Notes: generated by a model from the letters alone, not told the origin. DNA of 64,000 bases from Elephas maximus indicus (GCF_024166365.1 NC_064841.1:30744001-30808000), one strand, 5' to 3'; positions 1 to 13,229 are shown, counted from the stretch's first letter. A program made the numbers and translations.

Positions 1-299
1 AAGAGGCAGTGCATACCGGAGCAGCGAGAATGGCGTCGCCAAGTTCCTTCCCCAGGGGCTACGCTCAGCTTTTACTGTATGTTAGTGTTATTTTAGGTTT
101 TGTGTGTTATTTGGTATGATCTGGTGGTTATTTTTTGGATCTGGGAACACTCAAATTTTTTTTTTCATATAAATTAATGGTAATTGCGTCTTCGTTTTAT
201 GCCACTGGGTTTTTTTTTTTTTTTTTTTTTTTAATGCCATGGTGGCTTACAGAAGGTTTCACGGCAATACTCTACTTTTGAATATCGGGGGAAACCTGT
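1..299 (+). mobile_element. DNA-transposon-like repeat, right end
   Basis: It shares blocks in opposite orientation with 9,110-9,582 (cataccggagcagcg; cataaattaatggtaattg against taccattaatttatacggg) and ends in gggggaaacctgta, like that element's ggggatacctgta. This suggests a shared terminal inverted repeat of a nonautonomous DNA element. A poly-T run interrupts it at 210-231. Confidence 0.55.
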
Positions 300-3200
300 A
301 TATACTTATTACAATGTTAAAATACATCTGTAAATTTATATGTAATGTTTCCAACCCCCCAAAACAAATAAATATCAGATTTATAAAGATACTGATAATA
401 AAAGCAATAACAAGAACTAAAAAAAAAAGAGAGAGAGACGTTGAACTATGTTAGCGCCAACTTACAACAGAGCCGTCGGAATGCAACCCTGTCCTAAGTC
501 GCGGACTACTTGCGTGTTATAATCAGGGCAACAACTTGATTAATAAAGTCTCTTCCAGTTCTCATAGCTTTGATGACGTCATCTGAGGCACTGCACTTAG
601 TATGACCTGAAGCTAGACACCTATCCTTTTCAGTTACATGGTTCAATAAATTCTACTTAAGATTTAAGCCGGTGTGAGTTGAGTTTTCTAATAGTCTGTG
701 TGGATGAGTCAGGGTCTTGGCAGGACACAAATGTCATTCTTAAGGTAGTTGAGGAGAGTTTAAGGAAGAATCATTTGCACAAGTATGGGTGGGGTTAAGG
801 GGAACCAACAAGAGCTAGGAATAGCAGGGAGGCTTTGTTGTTCTTTGGCCTGAAATGACAAGGGGAGGGACTGGTTAGAATATGAGAAGAGCCTAGCTGT
901 AGCAGAGAGGAACGCAGCCTGGCACGGAGGACACTGGAGGAATAACCGCTCTTAATAAGTACTCTGACCTGTCTTTCCTCCCATCCCTTGCTCTCCTGTT
1001 GGTGGTTCCCCTTGGCTGACCCCAAATTGGAGCTAGAGGGAAGGAAGCCTGTTGAAGTCAACCCCTTGGGGCACTGAGCAGGATGGAGTGGGTGGAGAGG
1101 AATCCGTAAGGGTGATGGAGGGCGTTCATCATCCTGTGAGTCTAATACTGTATATGTTTTACAAAGTACCTTGAGATAGTAGAGATCAGTTTATGAATCA
1201 GTGACTGTTACGATCATCACAATATATAACAATCACATTAAATTATTCTGGCATTCATCCCCATTTATTGAGCTTTCGTTGTTTGGCTGTTTTGAAACAG
1301 GATAGAAATTAAAAGTCATACTTTATTTTATAAGGGATTAACAACCGAAAGAATTAGATGGGATATTACAATATGAAAAACAAAATCATAGGGCTAAACA
1401 GCATTAAAAATTCAGGCTGCAGGGTTGAGCCGATCAGTGTATCCTACCCTCCTGGCCACCATGATTGGGCATGTGAGCCCAAGAAGCCAATGAGACAGAG
1501 TGACTCCCAGGACTTTGTGTAAGTCTACAGAAAGAGATATATGCTCTTCCTTTCTACCCTGTGATTGAGAACGTAAAGTCCGGACTGCTATGGTCATTTC
1601 ACTACCCTGAGAGGAGGGCCTGGAGCTACTTGGAAGCCGCTTCTGTAGAGCCAGACGACGAAGTCGACAGAGAGAAACTGGATCCTTGGCGACATCATTT
1701 CCATCACAGGATTAAGCTTTGCTTGAAGCCAGGCAACTAGACTTTTTGTTACAAGATCCACTAAGTTCTGTTTACGGTTTAAGCTGGTTTGAATTTTTTT
1801 TTTTTTTTTGGTCATTTGTGCCACAAAGCATCCAAATTGATACATCATCCCAAAACAATTGAAACAAACTACTGTTTTTAGATAAAATACCTTAATGTTC
1901 GTAAAAGTGTTGGAGTCATCACAAGAATTCTTCCATTTTGTACATCTTGTTTTTCATAGGATCTACTCAGTTAACCCTTTCACATACTGATACCCTTAGG
2001 TTTTTTTAAAAAAAAAAAGGCTCCTACGGTTATCCTCCACCTTAAATTTTTAAATAAAGTCCTGATTTATGAATTAGCAAACATTTCAGTGATAGTCATA
2101 ACAAGAAGTAACCCACTTTGGAAAGCTCTCTGTTAGGGAAACAGTGCTTAGAATCCATATGGTAGATGTTTACTTAGAGAGTCAGTGAGTATAGACAAAG
2201 CCTGGTGAATAATGTTTTATGCCCGTGGCATGCGAATAGACATCAGATTGGTCATTTAGAGTCACTGATACTGCTCTCGCATCTATACAGTCTGTACCAT
2301 CAGATGTTGGGTGACTCATTCTGATTCCAGTGACGTGAATATTTATTTACTTACTTTGCTTGCTCAATTAAATGAGTGGTTTTAGTGACAAACCCCTGGT
2401 GTTAATACAAAGCACAAAGAGGCAAGTGGCTTATTTAGGAAAAACTGAGTGATTAAAGGAATCTAAATCAACTGTTAGACTCTGACAGTAACTCCAATCT
2501 CATATAACAACTAACCATCTGATCATCACCTAATTCATAAAAACAACTAACATGGATAAACATTCTTTCTGCTGCTTTGAAGGAAGTTATTTCTATTTAT
2601 TCAGTGTTCAGGGACCTAAATATGTGCCTGTAAAGAAAATATTGGTATTGTAGAGGACTGTGATTGAGGTCTTGAAAATATCAGGGAACCATTTTCAACT
2701 ATTATTTATCAAACTGTACCAATGCTTTCTGTAAACACTGTAATCTCTGTTTTGTAGGTGAGGGAAAACTGCAGCAGAGTCCTGTTATCAAGGTAAAGCA
2801 CAGCACTGCATTTGAAATGACTCCAGCAAGTATTGTGCTTCCTGCTCAGAACTGGTTAAATTACTTATACAAATGTCAAAGAGCAGGTTGACAGTTTAGC
2901 AAGTTATCCACCTGTCCCATATAGGAAGCACTGATATTTCTACAGTTTGCACAGAACATTTTATAGTGTTCAGAGAACAGTTGAATGGCATTTCTATTCT
3001 ACAATTCAAGGCAGCTGGCAACACAGCCTACCTTAGGAGGGAAACAGGCTTTGATTTATAACACAGGCCTAAACTTTGCCTTGTAGATACTGTGCAACGT
3101 GTCCTGTGGACTGAAACTCATAAAATAGCTTTATAACAGTATGGAATAAAGAGTTAGAAATGCTTAAGACAGAGAATTTGAGGACCCAGATAAGTCAGAG

Positions 3201-3861
3201 AGAAGAGGTAGGATGGATTGCAAACATAGGGAAAAAGGCTATTTCAATGCCATACTATAAGTAGCTCATAGATCCTGCATCCTAGTTTGTGTCACTGAAG
3301 AGGCCTCTGCCCTTGAGGAAAGGGGAGGTCATGACCCTGTCCCCCAGGGATCATTGACATAATTTCCCTGGAACCTTGGCACACTCAAGGGGAGGCTTGT
3401 TGAGATATCCACTGTAAGAAAATTGAACAATTTAGAAGAAAGAACAGATGTTTTACTATTATAGGTAGTGCTTAGGAGGTGAAATACTCTGAATTAGAAT
3501 AGGTGCTTTAGTGGCCTAAGGAATTGAAATCAAGAGGTAGGACAATGGATGAAGAAGATACATCTGCTGTCAAGCTGGTCACTAGGACAGGGAGGAATAC
3601 CCCTCAACAGGGTGAGATGGGTAAGTGTTCTGAGAAGAGAAATACGGTTATGGTGGGCAAAATTTTTTGGGTGAATGCACTTGTCTGGGAAAGGTATAGG
3701 GAGAACTAGGAGCCCTAATTTAAGAGACCTGCAAGATGGTTTCAACGGGAGGAAGTGGCTGGTAAAGGGGAGGAGCCGTGAGCAATAAATGGACAACCAT
3801 TGGAAAGGCTCCCTCCTGTGGGCGTTCATCTTCCCTGGCAGTGTGAAAATTAAAGCCTGTT
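300..3861. other. Intergenic DNA downstream of SAMD7, mostly unassigned
   Basis: Apart from the old repeat at 1,405-1,840 I see no gene, RNA gene or clear mobile element. Short open frames here (for example around 3,530-3,830) show no recognisable protein signature. Confidence 0.6.
1405..1840 (+). repeat. Old interspersed repeat, family not named
   Basis: It contains 'accatgattgggcatgtgag', 'agccaatgagacagagtga' and a 3' part 'taagctggtttgaa' followed by a T-run, a layout I recall from an old mammalian repeat whose consensus ends in 'aagccagtttgagttgggtt'. A shorter copy of the same tail may lie at 640-690. Confidence 0.4.
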
Positions 3862-4378
3862 GTCTTAGTCATCTAGTGCTGTTGTAAGAGAAATATCACA
3901 AGTGGATGATTTTAACAAAGAGAAGTTCATTTTCTCACAGCCTACGGGGGGCTAAAAGTCCAAATTCAGGGCACCAGCTCCAGGGGAAGGCTTTCTTTGT
4001 CGGCTCTGGAGGAAGGTCCTTGTCATCTGTCTTTCCTTGTTCTGGGAACTTCTCCACGCAGGAACCCCGGGTCCCCCACTCTCCATTCACTTCCCCTTCC
4101 ATTTATTTCTTGGGAGGTAGAAGGTGGTGCAGGCCATACCACAGAGAAACTCCCTTTACATTGGATCAGGGATATGACCTTAGTAAGGGTCTTACAATTC
4201 CACCCTAAAACTCTTTAACACAATCTAATCTTGCCTTGTTAACCATAGGCAGAGGTTAGGATTTACAACTCATAGGAAAATTACAATCACAAAATGGAGG
4301 ACAATCACACAATACCGGGGATCATGGCATAGCCAAGTTGAAAGATATTTTTGAGGGATACAATTCAATCTATGCCAT
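3862..4378 (-). mobile_element. Solo LTR, MaLR-like, minus strand
   Basis: The plus strand reads TGTCTTAGTCATCTAGTGCT at one end and caattcaatctatgcca at the other, the reverse complement of LTRs starting tgttatggattgaa and ending gcactagatgactaagaca. The flanks cctgt and tctgt look like a decayed 5-bp duplication. No coding sequence. Confidence 0.8.
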
Positions 4379-4512
4379 CTGTTGTGTTCCCTTACCCTCT
4401 ACCTGGGACACAATCAGAAAATTTCCTCTTTTTCTATGAGCCAGGGTAGAGAGTCTGGCCAAGAATGGTATACGTGTGAGGGGTAAATCTGCGTTATTTT
4501 TCCCTTTGGGAG

Positions 4513-4845
4513 TTTGTTGTTGTTAGTTGCCCTCAAGTTGTCTTTGTTCATGGGGCCCCATCCACAATGGGGACAGGATATTGCTGGGTCCTGTGCCTTG
4601 CCCATGATCAGTTGCAGATTGGACCGTTGTGATTGGTTGATTTTTGGAGGTAGATTGCCAGGCCTTTCTTCCTAGTTGGTCTTAGTCTGGAAGCATCACT
4701 GAAATTTGTTCAGCATCATAGCAACTCACAAGCCTTCACTGATAGACTTGCAGTGGCTGCACAGGAGGTGTACTTGCTAGGAGTAGAATCTGGCTCTTCC
4801 CAGGGCGGGTGAGAGTCCTCCTACTGGACCACCAATGGGTGAAAA
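4513..4845 (-). mobile_element. AfroSINE-related repeat, diverged
   Basis: The start ttgttagttgccctcaagtt and the middle gaggtagattgccaggcctt are in reverse SINE order; an unrelated insert may lie near 4,690-4,800. Confidence 0.5.
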
Positions 4846-5789
4846 ATGATTCTAATTATTTTTTCTTTGGGGGTTGGAATTAGCTTAAAATATAGGTGCA
4901 TCAGGATACTAGGTAACATAATTTCAATAGCTATGTTGCTTCTACAGGTGGTCAGAAGCTGGAAAGTAGCCTGGGGCTGCATCTTCTGCCTTCATTCACC
5001 TCCTGGTTCTCCTTCTTCCTCCTCTTTCCCAGCTCTCTCCCCTAAATACCTCCCCCCACCCCGCACCACAAGGACTAAGGGCTAATCTATATTGAGACAA
5101 TATTTTTTTCTTTTTTTACAGCAACAAGGTATTTTAGGCCCTTGCTTTTACATTTTGTTTGATGAGAATATCCTTCTAGCACTGTGAAAGAAATAACCAT
5201 TTAATTCGACAATCAGTTTTGTAAACTTTTTTGTAGTTACAGCTATCAAAATAAAATAATCTATTAAGGAATGAGCCAAAGGTGGAGATGAAATATATTA
5301 GAAATCAAGTTTAAAAAAAAATTTGTGCAGAGCCTAAAAACATTCAAAATTTTTTTTTTTTCAAAATGGTGCCCAGTGATGTCAAAGCTAACTATTGTCT
5401 TTCCTGGGGAGATTAACTTTTCACAGCTGCACAATGACATCTCATGGCTAATATCAGGCACATCAAAGACCTCAGACCTTGTGTTGTGGTTTAGATAAAG
5501 TACAGAGGGATTCAGGTTTCAGAGAATAATATAAAAGTGTAAGATAGGCTGGATAAGTATAGTCAGTGGACTATAACTCTCTATAGAACAGCCCTTTTAT
5601 GTATCTGTAATAAAATAACAATATAAATATTTACCATAATGAAGAATTGGATTTTTCCAAGTACATTTTTAGTAATAATGGCCAGAATAATATATTCCAT
5701 GTGATTCATGTAACAAATACGTATTTTTAAATATTTTATTTTGTTAAAAAATGTTGGACCCACATATAGTATATAACTCTTTAGTAAAC

Positions 5790-8298
5790 AGATTTTTTTA
5801 ATTATTTTTTTTAAATAATTTTTATTGTGCTTTAAGTGAAAGTTTACAAATCAAGTCAGTCTGTCACATATAAGCTTATATACACCTTACTCCATACTCC
5901 CACTTACTCTCCCCCTAATGAGTCAGCCCGCTCCCTCCTTCCAGTCTCTCCTTTCGTGACAATTTTACCAGTTTCTAACCCTCTCTACCCTCCTATCTCC
6001 CCTCCAGACAGGAGATGCCAACACAGTCTCAAGTGTCCACCTGATACAAGTAGCTCACTCTTCGTCAGCATCTCTCTCCAACGCGTTGTCCAGTCCCTTC
6101 CATGTCTGATGAGTTGTCTTCGGGAATGGTTCATGTCCTGGGCCAACAGAAGGTTTGGGGACCATGACCGCCGGGATTCCGCTAGTCTCAGTCAGACCAT
6201 TAAGTCTGGTCTTTTTATGAGAATTTGGGGTCTGCATCCCACTGATTTCTTGCTTCCTCAGGGGTTCTCTGTTGTGCTCCCTGTCAGGGCAGTCATCGGT
6301 TGTGGCTGGGCACCATCTAGTTCTTCTGGTCTCAGGATGATGTAAGTCTGTGGTTCACGTGGCCCTTTCTGTCTCTTGGGCTCATAGTTATCGTGTGACC
6401 TTGGTGTTTTTCATTCTCCTTTGATCCAGGTGGGTTGAGACCAATTGATGCATCTTAGAGGGCCGCTTGTTAGCATTTAAGACCCCAGAAGCCACATTTC
6501 AAAGTGGGATGCAGAATGTTTTCATAATAGAATTATTTTGCCAATTGACTTAGAAGTCCCCTTAAGCCATAGTCCCCAAACCCTGCCCTTGCTCCGCTGA
6601 CCTTTGAAGCATTCATTTTATCCCGGAAACTTCTTTGCTTTTGGTCCAGTCCAGTTGAGCTGACCTTCCCTGTATTGAGTATTGTCCTTCCCTTCACTTA
6701 AAGTAGTTCTTATCTACTAACTAATCAGTAAATAACCCTCTCTCACCCTCCCTCCCTCCCCCGCTTGTAACCACAAAAGTATGTGTTCTTCTCAGTTTAT
6801 ACTGTTCCTCAAGATCTTGTAATAGTGGTCTTATACAATATTTGTCCTTTTGCCTCTGACTAATTTCACTCAGCATAATGCCTTCCGGGTTCCTCCATGT
6901 TATGAAATGTTTCACAGATTCGTCACTGTTCTTTATCGATGCATAGTATTCCATTGTGTGAATATACCACAATTTATTTACCCATTCATCCGTTGATGGA
7001 CACCTTGGTTGCTTCCAGCTTTTTGCTATTGTAAACAGAGCTGCAATAAACATGGGTGTGCATATATCTGTTAGTGTGAAGGCTCTTATTTCTCTAGGGT
7101 ATATTCCGAGGAGTGGGATTTCTGGGTTGTATGGTAGTTCTATTTCTAACTTTTTAAGAAAACGCCAGATAAATTTCCAAAGTGTTTGTACCATTTTACA
7201 TTCCCAACAGCAATGTACAAGAGTTCCAATCTCTCTGCAGCCTCTCCAACATTTACTATTTTGTGTTTTTGGATTAATGCCAGCCTCATTGGAGTGAGAT
7301 GGAATCTCATCGTAGTTTTAATTTGCATTTCTCTAATGGCTAATGATCGAGAGCATTTTCTCATGTATCTGTTAGCTGCCTGAATATCTTCTTTAGTGAA
7401 GTACGTGTTCATATCCTTTGCCCACTTTTTGATTGGATTGTCTGTCTTTTTGTGGTTGAGTTTTAACAGAATCGTATAGATTTTAGAGATCAGGCGCTGG
7501 TCAGAGATGTCATAGCTGCAAATTCTTTCCCAATCTGTAGGTGGTGTTTTTACTCTTTTGGTGAAGTCTTTAGATGAGCATAGGTGTTTGATTTTTAGGA
7601 GTTCCCATTTATCTGGTTTCTCTTTGTCATTTTTGGTAATGTTTTGTATTCTGTTTGTGCCTTGTATTAGGGCTCCTAAGGTTGTCCCTATTTTTTCTTC
7701 CATGATCTTTATCGTTTTAGTCTTTATGTTTAGGTCTTTGATCCACTTGGAGTTAGTTTTTGTGCATGGTGTGAGGTATGGGTCCTGTTTCATTTTTTTG
7801 CAAATGGATATCCAGTTATGCCAGCACCATTTGTTAAAAAGACTATCTTTTCCCGAATTAACTGACACTGGGCCTTTGTCAAATATCAGCTGCTCATATG
7901 TGGATGGATTTATATCTGGGTTCTCAGTTCTGTTCCATTGGTCTATGTGCCTGTTGTTATACCAGTACCAGGCTGTTTTGACTACTGTGGCTGTATAATA
8001 GGTTCTGAAATCAGGTAGAGTGAGGCCTCCCACTTTCTTCTTCTTTTTCAGTAATGCTTTACTTATCCGAGGCTTCTTTCCCTTCCATATGAAGTTGGTG
8101 ATTTGTTTCTCCATCACATTAAAAAATGTCATTGGGATTTGGATTGGAAGTGCATTGTATGTATAGATGGCTTTTGGTAGGATAGACATTTTTACTATGT
8201 TAAGTCTTCCTATCCATGAGCGAGGTATGTTTTTCCACTTAAATAGGTCCTTTTTAGTTTCTTGTAGTAGAGCTTTGTAGTTTTCTTTGTATAGGTCC
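5790..8298 (-). mobile_element. L1 LINE, 5'-truncated, minus strand, with target-site duplication
   Basis: The plus strand begins with a T-rich run (reverse poly(A)), then L1 3' UTR (about 5,815-6,720), then the ORF2 C-terminal region. Minus-strand frames at 7,146-8,189 and 6,721-7,194 encode typical L1 ORF2 C-terminal protein (for example [42 protein letters not shown]) split by a frameshift near 7,170. A 16-bp duplication, TAGTAAACAGATTTTT, flanks it at 5,782-5,797 and 8,299-8,314. The reverse transcriptase core and endonuclease are missing. Confidence 0.93.
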
Positions 8299-8314
8299 TA
8301 GTAAACAGATTTTT

Positions 8315-9109
8315 AAAAAAACTTTCATTATGGGAAATTTTAAACATATACAAAGGTAAAATAGATAGTACAGTGAATCTCATGTACTAATAACCTGGCT
8401 TCAACAAGTATCACCTAATGGCCAAGCTTGTTCCACCTGTACTTCCACTGACTTACCTACACTCCCCCTCTCAATGGAATTTTTGAAGCAAATCCATGAC
8501 ATGATATTGCTGGGAGACACGGTCTTTCTTGGGCTTCCTTTGTTCATACCCATTTTACTGGGTGTGCCAAGACTGCAAGGCCATGACTGCTGTTTTACCA
8601 GCGTCATTTGTCAGGATTGTTTATGCAGCTGGTAACCCTAAAAAAAAAAATGAGCTAACACCACTCCCATTCCCCTGGAAAAAGAAATGGCTTGTTTACT
8701 ACTTGCTATAAAATTGGTAGATTCCTCAAGCTCAGTGTTCCTCAGCTGTGAAGCAAATCCACTACCTATGCAGGCATCCTATAGGCACCTGACCACAAGG
8801 GGAACCAAGGCAAATATGCTGATGTCCTCACCATTTAGTTTCATGAGTAATCAAGTCCTTTGTCTCTGATTCAGGAGTCTCGTGTATTCTGCCACCCTCC
8901 ATAAAATATAACAGGCTAATTTAATAGATTTTAGGTAGGGTAAAATCAGATCCCACACCCAACATATATCATTCTATCTGTACATATTTCAATACATATT
9001 TTTAAAAGATAAGAACTTAAAAAAATAGCCACAATACTAGTACCATATTTTTAAAAATAACGATATTTAATTGAATATCCTCAATTTTTGTTCACATTTC
9101 ATTGCTTTA
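8315..9109. other. Unassigned intergenic DNA
   Basis: No recognisable gene or repeat. An A-run at 8,641-8,650 and AT-rich stretches only. Confidence 0.5.
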
Positions 9110-9582
9110 TAGTTTTTTTTCAATGTCTTTGAATAAGGATCCAAATATGGTCTGTACAGTTTTCTCCTGCTATCTGAAAGTACAGCATTCCTATAAAACC
9201 TTTTGTTAGCTGAAACAGCATAAAGCGAAGAAGTAATTACCATTAATTTATACGGGAAAATTTTTCCTAGTGTTCCTAGACTCAGAAAATAGCCTACCAA
9301 ATCGTACCGGATAATACATAAAGCCTACACTAATGCTAACATATGATAAAAGCAGGAATCTGAGTGTTGTTCCAGGGACACCACCCTCGCTGCTTGGGTG
9401 TGGGCTGCCTCTTCAACGGCTCACTGCAGAACATGCTGAATGCTATTTCCGCTTTTCACCTTTTTTTGTAAAAGCAAAAATCCTCTTTTATCGAAAAATC
9501 TTCAGTTATTGAAAATGGGTCTTTCATAAAAGTGAAGTCGTGTAAAGTGAACTTTCGAAAAGCAGGGGATACCTGTAATTCA
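9110..9582 (-). mobile_element. Nonautonomous DNA-transposon-like repeat
   Basis: Characteristic blocks are ggtctgtacagttttctcct, gctgaaacagcataaagcga, and an end reading cgaaaagcaggggatacctg. It resembles a mammal-wide DNA repeat I recall but cannot name with certainty. It carries no transposase frame. Confidence 0.6.
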
Positions 9583-9617
9583 GGTGATTTGAATCTTACA
9601 CACACACACACACACAC

Positions 9618-9774
9618 AAAACCCATTGCCCTCTAGTCGATTTCAACTCATAGCAACCCTATAGGACAGAGTAGAACTACCCTATAGGGTTTCCAAGGAG
9701 CAGCTTGGTGAATTCGAACTCTCAACCTTTTGGTTAGAAGCCATAGCCCTTAACCACTGTACCACCAGGGCTCC
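9618..9774 (-). mobile_element. AfroSINE
   Basis: Reverse copy with ctagtcgatttcaactcata and ending accaccagggctcc, which is the tRNA-like A-box end in reverse. Preceded by a (CA)n run at 9,599-9,617. Confidence 0.9.
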
Positions 9775-10840
9775 ATGTCAATCTTAAAGTGTCAGTCTTA
9801 AGGATCTTTTAATCTATAGGTTTTCCCTTTCCCTATTTTTCTTTTCAATTTTTTTGTTGAAGAAATTAAGTACTTTCTCTTATACAATTTCTCACAGCCT
9901 GGACTTTGCTATTTTCTTAACTGTGGTGATGCTTAACACATTCCTCTGTCCCTTGTTTTTCCTGTAAGTTGGTTTTTGGATCTAGAGTTTTAATTAGATT
10001 CAGGTTGTATTTTTTTTGTAAGCTACTTGATAGAAATTTTACAGATGTCCATCAGCCGGCACACGTCTGGTTGTTTTTCTTTTTGTGACATTAGCAGCCA
10101 CTTTTGATCATTGCCTGGATCTTTTATTTTTTAGGGATATAAAATGGTGATATTCAAATTCTATTATTTCTTCTTAGTAACTGTAGTGCTTTCACAGAGG
10201 GAACCGTTGCATAGTGCTCACTCGTACGGATGTTTCTGCAGTCCAAACAATATTTTGTGTCAGAGATTCCATTTATCAGTGTTTTACTGTGATTGGTTTT
10301 CAAAAAAAAGAGAGTTTTTTTTTGTTGTTGCAGTTGGTTTTTTTCTTTTTTTAATTCTCACAAAGAATAGAGATCATGTTCAAGACCAAAGTAGCATTTG
10401 AGGAAAAGTGAAAATGTTTCTATATGATAACATAATTAAAAATTTCACCCTCGAAAACCATTTCTGTTACTAAAGTATTTTTTTGTTAAAAGGTGCTAGG
10501 CATCATTCATCTGAAAAGAAACATTGCCATGGAGAAGCAATCTCAGTCTCCATTTCTTCCAGTGAAGACTAGTAAAACTGGTGAGGGCCTCCTTTATACG
10601 TGTTCTCTGGCTCTTTTTTTATGCGTGGGTCTAAAATTAAGTACAGTGCTTTTTTTGGTGACAGTACAGGCCAGGACGGTATACCAGAATACTTTCCCTA
10701 AAGCAACATTGAAACACACCTGTTCAAATGAATCAGTTACCAACTCAATTGACTCATTTAGCAGGACTAAGAAATTCAGAAGTTAAAATCACATAATCTC
10801 TTTGCCAACTAAAAATATTAAGCTTTTCATTTTTGAACAA

Positions 10841-11095
10841 AACAAAAAACCATTGTTACGGAGTCAGTTCTGACTCCTGGTGACCTCGTGTGTGTCAGAG
10901 TAGAACTGTGCTCCCCAGGGTTTCAACGGCTGATTTTTCAGAAGTAGATTGCCAGGCCTTTCTTCCTAGGCACCTCTGGGCAGACTCAAACCTCTAATCT
11001 TGCGGTTAGCAGCCGAGTGTGTTAACCATTTCCACCATCGAAAGCCAAATCAAACCTGTTGCCATCCAGTCGATTCCATCATAGCACCCGTTAAA
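10841..11095 (-). mobile_element. AfroSINE plus second partial copy
   Basis: A reverse copy at 10,841-11,040 of the subtype containing ttcagaagtagattgccagg. A second 3'-end fragment (gttgccatccagtcgattcc) follows to 11,095. Confidence 0.85.
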
Positions 11096-11589
11096 GCACA
11101 TCTGGCATTTTGGGAAACTTCTTTGTTGAAATTATAGCAGATGAAAGGTTAAGTGATATAACAGTCTTCAGTATACTGGAGATCAGAAGAATAAAAAGAA
11201 GGGGAGAGAGAGCAGAACTTTTTCAACTTATCAAAATATCTTTTTGATAAAAACTCTGAGACATTATTTATCAGCTTATTTTATTTTATACAAAGCATCT
11301 TATGCTACTTAAGTATCTTATACAAAATTAATAACATTTTGAAATTTTGGGAGATATTTTTCTTCTCTCTCTTAGAAAAGGGATAAAGAGAGTAAACTAG
11401 CAATTCACAAATATATGTCAGAAAAAAACGAAAAGCTGTTGTTTTTCTAGTAAAAATGAAAGAAAGCAAAACTCAACTAAATTAGCACGCCTGGTAGGGA
11501 AACAACTCCAAAAAATCTACCTTCTAAATCACAAAGTGAATATGGGTAGCATGCTATTTGTGTTTATCAAAAGCAATTTATTTGTTCGT

Positions 11590-12038
11590 GCTATGAAACA
11601 AATTACTCCAGTGCTTAGGGGCTGTTTCCGTGGCTCAGGAATCTAGGAGCAGCTTAGCTGGGTGCCCCTGGCTTAGGCTCCCTAGTGAGGGTGCTTTCAA
11701 GCTATTGGCTGGAGCTGCAGTCATCCCAAGGCTCCACTGGGGGAGCAGCCACTTCAAATTCCTTCAGGGAATTGTTGGCAGTCCTCAGAAGATCCCTTTC
11801 CGAATGCAATTACTTGCGCCTTTCCACAGAGCTGCCTAGAAGCTGGCTTACGCTAGTGTGAGCAATCCAAAGAGAGTAGGCAGAAGCCACAGAGGGACAC
11901 TGCCTCATGTCTTCTGTACTCTGTTTGCTAGAAAAGAGTCAGTAAGTCTAGTCCACCCTGAGGGGAGAGGATTACACAAGGCATGAATGCCAGCAAGTGG
12001 GAAAATTTGGGAGCCATCTTAGAAGCTGCCTACTACAG
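11590..12038 (-). mobile_element. Ancient LTR-like repeat
   Basis: The stretch contains landmarks I recall from old ERVL-related LTRs read in reverse: cttagctgggtgcccctggc, ggctggagctgcagtcatcc, aggattacacaaggcatgaa, and the end gaagctgcctactaca. The family name is uncertain. Confidence 0.5.
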
Positions 12039-12365
12039 TTTGTTTATTTGAAATGTACATTTTAAAAATAGAAAATACATTCTCATGGTTAAATATTCAA
12101 AATATGCAAGAAGTATTGGAGAATTCTCCCTCACATCCCTGCCAGTTCCCTCCTTCAACAAATTGTACTACTAGATTCTTCTGTATCATTTCAGAGACTT
12201 TCTGTTAAATGTTAACATGAAAGAGTGGGACTCCGTGGGGTGCAGCAGAAAGCCACTTTAACCTTTTCCCCTCCATCTTGTGAGTTCAAAAGTGCTTTGT
12301 GGAGATAACTCTTTTCCACCCCTTGGATGAAACCTGAGGTGTGTGCTATGACTTCTCATCTCTCA

Positions 12366-13028
12366 TTTAATAAGGAGTCTTCCAGTCACTTTTAGTCATA
12401 AAATAGTTTTCGTTTTAGAAATAAAATGCCTCGTCCTGACTAATAGTCAGACTGTGAACTTAAGGTTAGATCGTCACCCTTTTCCATAGCTTGGGCCTGC
12501 TTCAGGCTGGAAACCTACAATGAGAAAAAGTAGAGGCCTTGTCAGCTTCTTCATGTCCCTATTTTGTACTTCTGCCCTTGTCCTCTGCTTCCTTCCGACC
12601 CTGCTGGGTTGTCTTTGTATCTTCCAGGGTTGGGAAGGTAAATGAATGAAGAGAAGTTGCCATAGAGTAGATTCTGGCTCATGGTGACCCCAGGTATGTC
12701 ATAGCAGAACTATGAAGAGAGGTAAGGAGCTCTTTTTTTCAGCATAGGCTGTTCAGGCTTTTTCAGAGATTTCCTCCTGGGATCATCCAACCGTAGCTTT
12801 CTTGATGTTTGCAAATTCTCTCCATTATTTAGCATTTGCTTCAAGGATACATCTCCAGCTGTTTTGTGCCAATGTCACTTCAGCCGTGACGGGAAGCCTG
12901 ATGGGCACCAGGAGGGCTTTCTCTTCCCCATGGCCTTCTTTGGTCCTGGGAAACCCCTCACATCCCCTTTGGAAGGTTCTCCACTGTTTGGAAAAGTGGT
13001 AAAGACTGTTTTTGTTCCTTGAGGGTTT
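12366..13028 (-). other. SAMD7: Probable SAMD7 3' UTR
   Basis: Downstream of the SAMD7 stop, the minus strand carries an ATTAAA-type polyadenylation signal at 12,366-12,371 (tttaat on the plus strand). A canonical AATAAA follows at 12,043-12,048, beyond an LTR-like repeat. The true end cannot be decided from sequence. A degraded SINE-like piece may lie at 12,656-12,790. Confidence 0.35.
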
Positions 13029-13229
13029 TTAATTTCTCAAACTATCTTGCTCAGTCCCTTTAGGAATTATATCCTGGGAACAAGGAATGCCTGATGAATC
13101 ACCCCAGGAATTAAAATCCAAAAGAGAGGATGTATCTGCAGGTTGGTCAAATGCTTGCCTTGTAGAATTTGTATGGATAGGGAGTGAGAGACTTTTCTTG
13201 TAGAACATACTTCCCACATGCTGAGATAC
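13029..13229 (-). CDS. SAMD7: SAMD7 last coding exon
   Basis: It encodes VSQHVGSMFYKKSLSLPIHT then the C-terminal tail to SLRN and a TAA at 13,029-13,031. The acceptor is ttgtcttcaaag. Compared with the human protein as I remember it (SFPIRQAF), there is an apparent five-residue insertion HTNST before RQAFDQPADTS. An antisense RTE LINE starts about 160 bp into the intron upstream of this exon. Confidence 0.95.
   Translation of the reverse strand, partial: VSQHVGSMFYKKSLSLPIHTNSTRQAFDQPADTSSLLDFNSWGDSSGIPCSQDIIPKGTEQDSLRN

Noticed and set aside
5836..6345. 169-codon plus-strand frame
   Set aside because: It lies antisense within the L1 3' UTR and has no protein signature.
7146..8189. Longest open frame in the window (347 codons, minus strand)
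   Set aside because: It is the C-terminal part of L1 ORF2 within a truncated L1 with target-site duplications, not a host gene.
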